A DNA stretch of 64,000 nucleotides from CAYRYU01 sp964428355 (lineage in GTDB: Bacteria > Muiribacteriota > Ozemobacteria > Ozemobacterales > Ozemobacteraceae): positions 1 through 64,000 of the forward strand of contig CAYRYU010000016.1 in the NCBI GenBank assembly GCA_964428355.1, read 5' to 3'. Shown here one piece after another: positions 26,191 through 34,274 of the stretch. Positions within the stretch are counted from its first letter, which is position 1, and the number at the start of each line of letters is the position of its first letter. Under the pieces are notes generated by a model. The model did not search any database, was not told where the DNA came from, and was given only the letters and a program-made list of their open reading frames with translations. A program made the translations under genes and the position numbers.

Positions 26191-26616
26191 CTAATTTGTG
26201 TCCCAATAGGGCTCCCCGGCAATATTCTCGATGATCTCGTCACATAGTTTCCGGGCACGCTTCCAGGACCGGTTGGCGGAATCAAGGTCCTGTTGGAAAA
26301 AGTTGAACTTGGCATTATCGACCGCCTTCAGGAAGGAAAGGATGATCTTCCCGTTCGGCCCGGTGGGATTTACCTTGTAAAGGTCCGTTCCAGCTTTCAT
26401 GACACTCTGGATCAGAGTCAACTGGTTTTGCTCCGAAGAACCGTTCGACTGCATCGAAAGGACCTCGGGGCACAGGCTCATTGCCTTCATCAGAACCTCG
26501 GCAGCAAGGATCTCCGGATTCGGTGAATCATCATTTCCCCTCTGTACCGCCGAAAACACCGGAACCGCCATTACAAAGAGACAGATCGCTGCGAAAACGG
26601 AAATCTTCCTGAACAT
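26191..26616 (-). CDS. Small exported protein of unknown function
   Basis: 141 aa from the ATG at 26616 (GAGGA just upstream), preferred over an extended TTG start at 26661 because it gives a compact signal peptide: MFRKISVFAAICLFVMAVPVFSA. The mature part is mostly helical, with two Cys residues (LCPEVL and KLCDEI). No known domain is recognised. It stands alone between a palindromic repeat and the divergent lipoprotein gene. Confidence 0.65.
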   Translation of the reverse strand: MFRKISVFAAICLFVMAVPVFSAVQRGNDDSPNPEILAAEVLMKAMSLCPEVLSMQSNGSSEQNQLTLIQSVMKAGTDLYKVNPTGPNGKIILSFLKAVDNAKFNFFQQDLDSANRSWKRARKLCDEIIENIAGEPYWDTN

Positions 26617-26792
26617 TTTCCTCGCTTCCTTTCTTATGAAATTCTGAAACATTCTTCTCAATTCCCCGCACGAGGTTACAAAAATCTGCGACTTTGAAGA
26701 AACCCTGCGTCCGGAACGATCTGCAGTCCGGTATGGTCTTGTATCCCGAGAATCGTTAGGGTATCCTGATCCATCTGAAGTACGGAGGAGTT

Positions 26793-29700
26793 ATGCCCAA
26801 AAGCTTTACACTGATTTCTATTTGCATCCTTGCCGCGCTCTTGCTTGTCACAACCGGTTGCAGGCTTTTCAACGGAACCGGTGGTGTGTCCGGTCAAAAC
26901 CCCGTTTCCTCTTCCGAACAGGGGACCGCAAGTGTCCGTGCAAAGATCGTGATCCCGGATGACAACCTGACGGGGAACCTGGTTCCAGACACGGGAATTC
27001 TTGCCGACACGTCCGTTGTGACGATCACCTTCCGAATCCTTCTTGTCAACCCCGGAAACAAAGAGGTTCCCTTCCGTTCCCTCACCAAAGTCGTGACCGT
27101 CCAGGGTGGAGCTGCCCAGTTCGTTTTCGACGGGCTTCCTCTTCAGACTATGGTTGGCGAACTGGAGATCTCGGGAGGAAACATCGGTGGAAAGACGGAT
27201 TTCCACGGGGCAGCCGATCTAGTGACTGGAGACAACGAGGTCGAACTTAGTCCCAAAGGCTCCCGCCACCATTCCGATGTGACTGCGAACGTGATCCGCC
27301 AGATCCTCGAAGAGAAAGCGCTCATCGGCGCTTCGCCGAACAACCTGGCAACCCGTGTGCGGAACGCGGTGAATTCGTTCCCCACTTTCAGCACCTCAAC
27401 GATCTATTCCGATGTCCTCAATAAATTCATCGTAACCGAACTTGACCCCTCCGGATTCGTCAGGTTCGGGATTATCGAGAACGGAACCAAGCTCGAACTC
27501 GTGCAGGGAACCGCATCGCTGACTGTGGATGCCCTGCCCCTCGATGGCGCCACAGGCCTTTCGGGCCTGAAGTTTGAGCGGATTCTCCGTCAGGGGTTCG
27601 AGGGTTTCGCCTACGTCATGGGCCACGACCAGAACCACCGGTTTTTCCTGGGAAAGTTCAACTCCGCCGATGGAACCTGTCCGAACTGGATCACGAGCGA
27701 GAAACCGTGCGGGTCCGCGCTCGTTATGTCCGACAGGACCGTCGTCGTGGGAGGAACGTTGAACGGCCTTCCCCTCCTGTTCCGTTGGAGTGGAACCGGA
27801 ACCACCGCCGTCACGGCTGGAAACACCACGGTCGACCGTTGGGCCGTCCAGTTCCCGCTGGCAACGAGCACCCTTCTCCTGGAGCCCGGAGTCGAGTTCC
27901 TCGAGTTCGAGTCGGGAGGTTCGGGAATGCTTTTCTGCGTGGTGCGCGACCCCGCCACCAGACTGCTTCGAGTCTATAGAGTGAATCCCGATAGCGGTGC
28001 TTTCCAGATCGTGGGCGCTCAGCCAAGGCTGACGGTCTGGGCGAATCCAGGAGATCGCCAGATCACGATCGGCTGGGACACGATTCCCGACGCCCGCTCC
28101 TACAACCTCTACTGGCACACGGATTCTTCCCTGAGCACCACGAATTTCACCGAACGCGTGGAGAACGCTGTCAGCCCCCGGGTTTATACAGGCCTGAGGA
28201 ATGGCCAGACCTACCACTACCTCGTAACCTGGCTCGACAACATGGGCCGCGAATCATCCTCGAGCGCCCGTATCAGCGCAACCCCCCACGCACCTCTCGA
28301 TGCGGTTTCGTTCTTCCCGCCCAATGACGGATCCGGAGTTGGCACCCAAACCGCAATCAGCGTCACTTTCAGCGACACGATCGCGTCCTCCACCGTGTCT
28401 TCCGCGACCTTTACCGTATCCAGCGGAACCACCAATATCCCTGGAAGCATTGCTGTTTCCGAGGACCTCCGGACCGTGGTCTTTCATGCCCAGACCGGCC
28501 TCCCCTACGACTCCCGGATCGAGGTGACCATCGGGACAGGGGTAACCACCCTTCCGGGGAAACCTCTCTCAAGGGAGGTTAAGTGGAGCTTCTTCACCCA
28601 GTCAGGGATCGAATTCGCCCCCCCGGCGATCGTCGAGGTCAACCCACCCCATGGAACCTCTGATGTTTCACGTAATACGGTTCTCACCGCGCGTTTCTCG
28701 AACCGGATCGACCCCTCGACCGTGGAGGGAACCACCTTCACCGTCGCAAGCGGAGACACGCCGATCGTTGGAACGATCAACCTGGATGGGTCCGGGCTGT
28801 TCGCAACGTTCAAACCGGATTCGGCTCTTCCCGCGGGAGCCAACATCACGGGGAACCTCTCCACGGGAATCAAGGGAATCAACGGGAGTCCTCTTGCGGA
28901 GGCAAGATCATGGACCTTCGGCACGATCGCTTCCGAAGCGGTCGTCAGACCTTTCGTTTCCTCGGTCTTTCCTTCGGCGGACTCCGTCGATATCGCGACC
29001 GGGGTTGTCATAACAGCCAACTTCAGCACTCCCGTCGCGTCCTCAACCATGACCGCCGCCCGCTTCACCGTTTCCAGCGGGACAACTCGCCTGGGCGGGA
29101 TCCTTGTGATCAACGATGCCGGAACAATCGTCCGGATGGAACGGCTCGCCCTCCCGGAGAATTCGGTTATCACGGTGTCCATCGCCACCGAGGTCGCCGA
29201 CTTAGCGGGCAACCAACTGGCAGCTGCAAAAACCTGGTCTTTCCGGACCTCCCAATCACTCATTCCGGTTCCCCCCGCCCAGATCTCGACCCAACCCGGA
29301 ACAGGGAGGGTGGTAATCGCCTGGACCCCGGTTCCCGGCGTCGATTCATACAACCTTTATTGGTCCTCTTACTCCGGGGTGACGCATCTCACCGGAACCC
29401 GGCTTTCCGGAGTGACCAGTATCTTCACGCATTCGGGTCTGCAGACCGGGGTAACCTATCACTACGTCCTTACTTCGGTAAGAAATGGTGTCGAATCAGC
29501 CGAATCGGCGGAGTTTTCCGGAACCCCGGTCGCGGGAAGGGAAATCAGGTCGGTTTCGGCAACCGGATACTGGTTCACTCCCGAAACGTGGATCGGAGGG
29601 GTCGTTCCCGAAGCCGGAGACGACGTCGTCATCAACGGGGAAATCTACGTAAACGAGGGAACCGACAAGGCAACGGCAACCTGCCGTAACATAACCATCG

Positions 29701-31493
29701 CATCGGGAAGTGTTCTTCGCGGCGCACCTTACTTCGGCGCCCTCCTGCTGGTCAACGGTGACCTTATCAATCAGGGCGAGGTCAGAAATGGACCGAACTA
29801 CGCTTCCTACGACAATGCCCAACTCTCGATCCAGGTCAAGGGGAATTTCTTCCAGGGAAACTCCTATGGTGTCCTTTCCACGAAGTTCACCGGAACCACC
29901 ACGCAGACCGTTGGGGTCGGAGCGGGCAAGCTCATGGGAGGATCATTCACCGATACGGATCCCTCCTCCCCCTTGAAGGCGGTTTCTCCAATCATGGCTT
30001 CGAATCTCACCCTGACCCTAGGTCCCACCGCTGATTCCGGGGGCGTTCTCGACATGGATGGATTTCCGTTCCGACTTGAAGGAGGCACCTTTCGGATCGT
30101 CAACGGGAAGCTCCGGGCAGGTTCCATCTTCGGGGCTCCCGATACCGACTTTACATGTCCCGAGGTCGATCATATCGACGGTTGGACGGTCCTGGAGGGA
30201 AACATCCGGGTCAACAATATGGCTTTCGACGGCTCTGTCCGTGTCCTCCCCGGATCGGCCCTTTTCAATCAGAGTTATACCGACGCAACCCTGACCATAA
30301 TGGGAAGCCTGGAAAACAACGCTACGGTCAGGCGCGGACCCGGGTATGCGGCATACGGTGAAGGGAACCTGGCGGTCCGATTGCATGGAAACCTCATCCA
30401 GAACGACCAGTACACTCCTACCTCGACATCCTTTGACGGAACCGGGGACCAGACCGTTTCCGTCGGTTCAGGGAAGTACCTGACCGGGACGTTCACCGAC
30501 ACCACCCCAGCTTCACCTATCGTCTGCAGCGGAGATGTGGTATTCCGGGATTTCACCCTCGACCTCGGTTCTTTATCCAACTATCTTGATGTCCACGGCT
30601 ATCAGTTCTTCCTTGCCGCCGGCGGATTCACGATCAAGAACGGCAAACTGGTTACCACAAACCTGCAGGGAGCGAACGGCACGGATTTCGAGTGCCCGGT
30701 AGTCGAAAGCCCTCTCGGACCCCTCATCCTGTCAAGGGAAGTCCGGATCGGAAACTCGACATTCACTACCGACGTGACGGTGAGCCCGGGTGCCGTTCTT
30801 TACAACCGCAGCTACATGGATGCCACGGTCGAGATCAAGGGCAACCTTGTCAACAATGGCCTTATCCGGCGCGGACCCGGGTATGCCGCGTACGGGGAGG
30901 GGAACCTCATCCTCAACCTCGAAAAGGACTTCCACCAGAACGGAACCTACGTTCCCCAGTTCACGCGGTTCACCGGCGACACTACCCAGCAGATCACGCT
31001 GACTTCCAACAACATCCTCCAGGGACTATTCCTCGATGTCACTCCACAGTCCGAACTGGTGGCCATGAGCGATCTCACGATCCACAATGCCGAGTTCAAC
31101 CTCGGAACGTATGCTCAGGGACAGGGAAGGTTGAACATGCAGGAGTATCACCTGTACCACCCCACGGGCACCCTTACGATCGCAACGGGAACTCTTAAGA
31201 CGGACCACCTGCACGGCTCAGGAAGCGACTCTGCGCCGTTCTTGATTTCGAAAATCGACACCGTCTCGGGAAGGACCACTCTTTATGGCAGGTATCCCAC
31301 AGGAGTCGTCCATTTCTCTGGAGACCTCGTAGTTGCGCCCGGTGCGATCCTGCACAACGCGTTCGACATGATCGGCCATGTGACCGCTGGTGGGACGATC
31401 TCGGTGCAAGGAATCGCGGGCTCGGGCCCAGGATATGCCTCTTACGACGACGGATATCTGACACTCCAGGGTGTCAAGCAACCAGCCTGGTAA
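26793..31493 (+). CDS. Large surface lipoprotein with FN3, Big_5-like and beta-repeat regions
   Basis: 1566 aa, with GGAGGAG ahead of the ATG. A signal peptide ends in LLVTTGC, a likely lipobox. Order: unknown domain 25-400; FN3 about 409-500; three SbsA-type Ig (Big_5) domains about 500-825, each with TFTVSSGT-like or TFTVASGD-like cores; second FN3 about 826-912; a G8-like start (TWIGGVVPEAGDDVVING); then about 3.5 copies of a 180-residue beta repeat marked by GP(G/N)YA(A/S)Y. Such proteins act as adhesins or matrix components. A palindrome follows the stop by 7 bp. No membrane-spanning anchor other than the lipid is predicted. Confidence 0.85.
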   Translation: MPKSFTLISICILAALLLVTTGCRLFNGTGGVSGQNPVSSSEQGTASVRAKIVIPDDNLTGNLVPDTGILADTSVVTITFRILLVNPGNKEVPFRSLTKVVTVQGGAAQFVFDGLPLQTMVGELEISGGNIGGKTDFHGAADLVTGDNEVELSPKGSRHHSDVTANVIRQILEEKALIGASPNNLATRVRNAVNSFPTFSTSTIYSDVLNKFIVTELDPSGFVRFGIIENGTKLELVQGTASLTVDALPLDGATGLSGLKFERILRQGFEGFAYVMGHDQNHRFFLGKFNSADGTCPNWITSEKPCGSALVMSDRTVVVGGTLNGLPLLFRWSGTGTTAVTAGNTTVDRWAVQFPLATSTLLLEPGVEFLEFESGGSGMLFCVVRDPATRLLRVYRVNPDSGAFQIVGAQPRLTVWANPGDRQITIGWDTIPDARSYNLYWHTDSSLSTTNFTERVENAVSPRVYTGLRNGQTYHYLVTWLDNMGRESSSSARISATPHAPLDAVSFFPPNDGSGVGTQTAISVTFSDTIASSTVSSATFTVSSGTTNIPGSIAVSEDLRTVVFHAQTGLPYDSRIEVTIGTGVTTLPGKPLSREVKWSFFTQSGIEFAPPAIVEVNPPHGTSDVSRNTVLTARFSNRIDPSTVEGTTFTVASGDTPIVGTINLDGSGLFATFKPDSALPAGANITGNLSTGIKGINGSPLAEARSWTFGTIASEAVVRPFVSSVFPSADSVDIATGVVITANFSTPVASSTMTAARFTVSSGTTRLGGILVINDAGTIVRMERLALPENSVITVSIATEVADLAGNQLAAAKTWSFRTSQSLIPVPPAQISTQPGTGRVVIAWTPVPGVDSYNLYWSSYSGVTHLTGTRLSGVTSIFTHSGLQTGVTYHYVLTSVRNGVESAESAEFSGTPVAGREIRSVSATGYWFTPETWIGGVVPEAGDDVVINGEIYVNEGTDKATATCRNITIASGSVLRGAPYFGALLLVNGDLINQGEVRNGPNYASYDNAQLSIQVKGNFFQGNSYGVLSTKFTGTTTQTVGVGAGKLMGGSFTDTDPSSPLKAVSPIMASNLTLTLGPTADSGGVLDMDGFPFRLEGGTFRIVNGKLRAGSIFGAPDTDFTCPEVDHIDGWTVLEGNIRVNNMAFDGSVRVLPGSALFNQSYTDATLTIMGSLENNATVRRGPGYAAYGEGNLAVRLHGNLIQNDQYTPTSTSFDGTGDQTVSVGSGKYLTGTFTDTTPASPIVCSGDVVFRDFTLDLGSLSNYLDVHGYQFFLAAGGFTIKNGKLVTTNLQGANGTDFECPVVESPLGPLILSREVRIGNSTFTTDVTVSPGAVLYNRSYMDATVEIKGNLVNNGLIRRGPGYAAYGEGNLILNLEKDFHQNGTYVPQFTRFTGDTTQQITLTSNNILQGLFLDVTPQSELVAMSDLTIHNAEFNLGTYAQGQGRLNMQEYHLYHPTGTLTIATGTLKTDHLHGSGSDSAPFLISKIDTVSGRTTLYGRYPTGVVHFSGDLVVAPGAILHNAFDMIGHVTAGGTISVQGIAGSGPGYASYDDGYLTLQGVKQPAW

Positions 31494-31499
31494 ACTCTT

Positions 31500-31549
31500 A
31501 ATTCGGGGACATGAGAATCTTTAGGAAAAGATTCTCATGTCCCCGAATT
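31500..31549. repeat. GGGGACA palindrome, copy 2
   Basis: Arms 31500-31522 and 31527-31549 are exact 23-bp complements around an AGGA loop, with the same GGGGACATGAGAATCTTT core as copy 1 but AATTC instead of TTAAAAC at the outer ends. It follows the lipoprotein stop by 7 bp and could terminate its transcript. Confidence 0.95.
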
Positions 31550-31895
31550 CTGTAGAGCCCGATTCCTTCAAGCTCTTAAACGGTTCGCTTTTCCCGAAGG
31601 TTTCGCCTTGCATCTCCCCCTAAACGGATAGGCCCCAACCACGCTTTAGTTGGAGCTTCGCAAGGCAAAGAAGAACCCTCTTAAAAAAGGGACATGTCAC
31701 TTTTTGCAAAAGATTCCTGTGTCCCCGTTTTAAGGATCCCCAATCGAGGGCATGGGGAATCGTGGCTATCTTGCCTCCCCAGGTTTGACGTAATCGCGTT
31801 GCGAAACCAGGAAAGCGGAAACGGGCCTGATTCTGGGGTGTGGTCCGGGAAAGGCAATGTTTTATCAACATTAATCATTGTTTAATTTTTAGTCG
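31550..31895. other. Non-coding stretch downstream of the lipoprotein gene
   Basis: No supportable gene is seen in these 346 bp apart from a third palindrome at 31681-31733. The final 60 bases are much more AT-rich than the rest of the window, consistent with promoter DNA for the HTH-GspE gene. Confidence 0.6.
31681..31733. repeat. GGGGACA palindrome, copy 3 (mismatched arms)
   Basis: The left arm reads TTAAAAAAGGGACATGTCAC and the right arm ends CCTGTGTCCCCGTTTTAA. The outer bases pair but the inner parts belong to different sub-types, as if two different palindromes had recombined. Confidence 0.8.
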
Positions 31896-31941
31896 TTGAC
31901 TTTTTGATCATTATGCATCATATTGTTATTGACGATCAAAA
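31896..31941 (+). promoter_or_regulatory. Promoter with flanking inverted repeat before the HTH-GspE gene
   Basis: TTGACT (31896-31901) and CATATT (31919-31924) are 17 bp apart. The -10 region is bracketed by TTTTGATC (31902-31909) and GATCAAAA (31934-31941), a perfect 8-bp inverted repeat. A regulator bound here would block the promoter; the HTH domain encoded by the gene itself is a candidate. Confidence 0.45.
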
Positions 31942-31962
31942 GTAAATCCGGAGGTGAATTCA

Positions 31963-33477
31963 GTGACCAAGAAGATTTCTCCCGTCACGAAACAACCCGA
32001 GAAGCTGCTCACGCTCGAGGAGGCGGCTGCCTTTCTCGGCACCAGCAAACCGACGCTTTACCGGTTGCTCGACCAGAACCGGCTCAAGGGCCGCAAGGTC
32101 GGCAACCAGTGGCGGTTCCTGCAAGCCGACCTACAGGCCTACCTCGACCGGGGAGCCGAAGTCACCGTCTTGCCGTCCATTCCCCGGGAACTTTTCGACC
32201 CCGAGTGGGAGTTTCTCGCCGGGGAATTGAAAACCCTCGGTCGAAAACCCACCCCACTCGACGGGGACGCACAAAGCGACTCCGAAAAGCGCCTTCAAAG
32301 TCTGGTCGGCGCGCTCCTCACCCTCGGAGTGGCGGTTCGCGCAAGCGACATCCATCTCGAGTCCATCTACGAGAACGGCGAGCTGCAGGCCTTGCTGCGC
32401 CTCCGAGTTGACGGAGTATTGAAGGAACTGCGCCGGATGCCCGCACCGGTAGCACAGGCCGTGAATGCATGTTTCAAGCGGTACATGCACATGGATCCCG
32501 AGATCCGGCGGCCACAGGATGGCCGCATGCTGGTACGTATCGAAGACCGGGAGGTAGATTTCCGCGCATCGATCCTGCCCACAATCTTCGGCGAGTCGCT
32601 GGTGCTGCGCATCCTCGATCGCCAGGGAATCGTCCTCGGCCTGGACAACCTCGGTCTTAGCGAACCAGACAAGGCCCGCCTCCGCGATCTGGCCCGCCGT
32701 TCCCACGGTTTGCTTGTGTTTTCCGGCCCCACGGGGTGCGGCAAGACCACGCTGGTCTACAGCCTGCTCCAGGAGATCGCCCGCTCCCAGGTGAAGACCA
32801 TCACCATCGAGGACCCGGTCGAACTGGCCATGCCGTGGGCAACCCAGCTCCAGATCGACCCTGGCAAGGGGATTACTTTTGCCCCCGCCCTGCGCTCCGC
32901 CATGCGCCAGGACCCCGACATCCTCTTCGTAGGTGAGATCCGTGACCAGGAAACCATGCTCGGCTGCATCCAGGCAGCTCTCACCGGTCATCTGGTCCTG
33001 ACCACCCTGCATGCCCCTGATACCATAGAATCGGTTTTGCGCATCAAGGAAATGGGTATCGAACCCTTCCTGATCGCCTCCGCCCTGTTGGGGGTGGTAT
33101 CCGAGCGCCTGGTCAGGAAGATATGCCCTGACTGCGGGGAACCCGCCCCGCTTGCCAATGGCTCCCGAGCAAAGGTGTCCGCCCTGGCGGAACCCGCGGG
33201 CTTCCCTCTGCCCGCCAAGGCCCGTTTCCGCTCGGGACGCGGGTGTCCTCAATGCTTCGGCTCCGGTTTCCGCGGCAGAACCGGGGTCTTCGAAGTCCTG
33301 GAGTTCACTCCCGCCCTGAAGGACGGCTTTCTGAAGGGTCTTGACAAGAACGCCCTACGCTCGAGCGCACGGGGTCAGGGGTCGGTGGCACTCGTCGGAG
33401 ACGGCCTCCGCAAAGCGGCTGAAGGGACCACATCCATCGAGGAGATTCTCCGTGTCTTCTCCACAGACGGTTACTGA
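31963..33477 (+). CDS. GspE/PilB-type ATPase with N-terminal excisionase-like HTH domain
   Basis: 504 aa from GTG 31963, eight bases after GGAGG (31950-31954); an earlier GTG at 31954 overlaps that site. Residues about 13-65 are an excisionase/MerR-type helix-turn-helix (LTLEEAAAFLGTSKPTLYRL ... KVGNQWRF). The rest is a secretion ATPase: PQDGRM, Walker A GPTGCGKTT near 254, Asp box TIEDPVE, Walker B DPDILFVGEIRD near 318, His box GHLVLTTLHAPD, and a four-Cys zinc motif CPDC...CPQC. The usual N1 domain of GspE/PilB is replaced by the HTH. It could be a DNA-bound or autoregulated pilus ATPase; no other pilus core gene is adjacent. Confidence 0.9.
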   Translation: MTKKISPVTKQPEKLLTLEEAAAFLGTSKPTLYRLLDQNRLKGRKVGNQWRFLQADLQAYLDRGAEVTVLPSIPRELFDPEWEFLAGELKTLGRKPTPLDGDAQSDSEKRLQSLVGALLTLGVAVRASDIHLESIYENGELQALLRLRVDGVLKELRRMPAPVAQAVNACFKRYMHMDPEIRRPQDGRMLVRIEDREVDFRASILPTIFGESLVLRILDRQGIVLGLDNLGLSEPDKARLRDLARRSHGLLVFSGPTGCGKTTLVYSLLQEIARSQVKTITIEDPVELAMPWATQLQIDPGKGITFAPALRSAMRQDPDILFVGEIRDQETMLGCIQAALTGHLVLTTLHAPDTIESVLRIKEMGIEPFLIASALLGVVSERLVRKICPDCGEPAPLANGSRAKVSALAEPAGFPLPAKARFRSGRGCPQCFGSGFRGRTGVFEVLEFTPALKDGFLKGLDKNALRSSARGQGSVALVGDGLRKAAEGTTSIEEILRVFSTDGY

Positions 33478-33613
33478 TGCAATGTGACCGTTTTTTCCAG
33501 ACCGGGTCGAGAGTGATCCGAGTGTCGAGGGGGTTCGAAACGGGTTTCCCATCTTCGCGGATAGTGGTTAACTAATGGGGAACCAACCATCCGACACCCA
33601 AGGAGTGCACCCC

Positions 33614-34024
33614 ATGCCACACCTGGAAATCTATCGTCAACAACACCACGCCATGATCGGCCTCGTCACCGACGTTCTAGGCCAGCTCAACGGACCTGCG
33701 GTGCAAGCAAACGCCCGGCTGATCCATTCCCTGCTCCGCCGCTTGGCGGGAAAGCTTTCGGCCCACCTGACCACCGAGGACCAGAGTCTCTATCCTGCCC
33801 TTCTCCAGCATTCCGACGAGGCGGTCCGGACCATGGCCCGCCGGTTCATCGACGAGATGGGCAGCCTCCACGGTGACTTCCAGAGATTCCTCGACCGCTG
33901 GCCCGAGCCGGAAGCCCTCCGAAACGATTCATCCGGGTTCATCCGGGATGCCCGTGAGCATCTCGACTCCCTCGCCAAACGGGTCGTGAAAGAAGAAACC
34001 CAGCTCTATCCCCTGGCACGATAG
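33614..34024 (+). CDS. Hemerythrin HHE-domain protein
   Basis: 136 aa from the ATG at 33614, which has AGGAG eight bases upstream; an upstream ATG at 33575 has none. The four-helix HHE pattern is visible: YRQQHHAMIGL, then HLTTEDQSLYPAL, LHGDFQRF and a final VKEETQLYPL. His and Glu ligands fit a di-iron site that binds oxygen, nitric oxide or senses redox state. It is bounded downstream by a palindrome with a T run that works as a terminator. Link to the upstream ATPase is by position only (136 bp apart). Confidence 0.85.
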   Translation: MPHLEIYRQQHHAMIGLVTDVLGQLNGPAVQANARLIHSLLRRLAGKLSAHLTTEDQSLYPALLQHSDEAVRTMARRFIDEMGSLHGDFQRFLDRWPEPEALRNDSSGFIRDAREHLDSLAKRVVKEETQLYPLAR

Positions 34025-34062
34025 CCCGCCCATACCTGGTTTTTCATGGACATACCCAAATC

Positions 34063-34107
34063 GGGGACACAGGAATCTTTTCCAAAGATTCCTGTGTCCC
34101 TTTTTTT
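34063..34107. terminator. GGGGACA palindrome, copy 4, with T run
   Basis: GGGACACAGGAATCTTT (34064-34080) pairs perfectly with 34084-34100 around a TCC loop and is followed by seven T. On the plus strand it has the form of an intrinsic terminator, 39 bp after the hemerythrin stop. Confidence 0.8.
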
Positions 34108-34224
34108 CCCAAGCCCGCATCAATACTTGCTTTTCAAAATGTGCCATTCCTGCACCATCGTTTGGGGAGAACCTCTGTCCCCCTGAAACCTTGAACAAAA
34201 CCGAAAAAGCCCTCTTCAACCCCC

Positions 34225-34274
34225 AAAAAGGGGACAGGTACTTTTTCCGAATAGATTCCTGTGTCCCCGATTTA
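34225..34274. repeat. GGGGACA palindrome, copy 5 (mismatched arms)
   Basis: Left GGGGACAGGTACTTTTT and right GATTCCTGTGTCCCC do not match internally, like copy 3. Its right end supplies the TAA stop of the minus-strand phosphatase gene at 34272-34274. Confidence 0.8.

Noticed and set aside
26104..34274. CRISPR array
   Set aside because: The palindromic copies are unevenly spaced, lack uniform spacers, and no cas genes are near.
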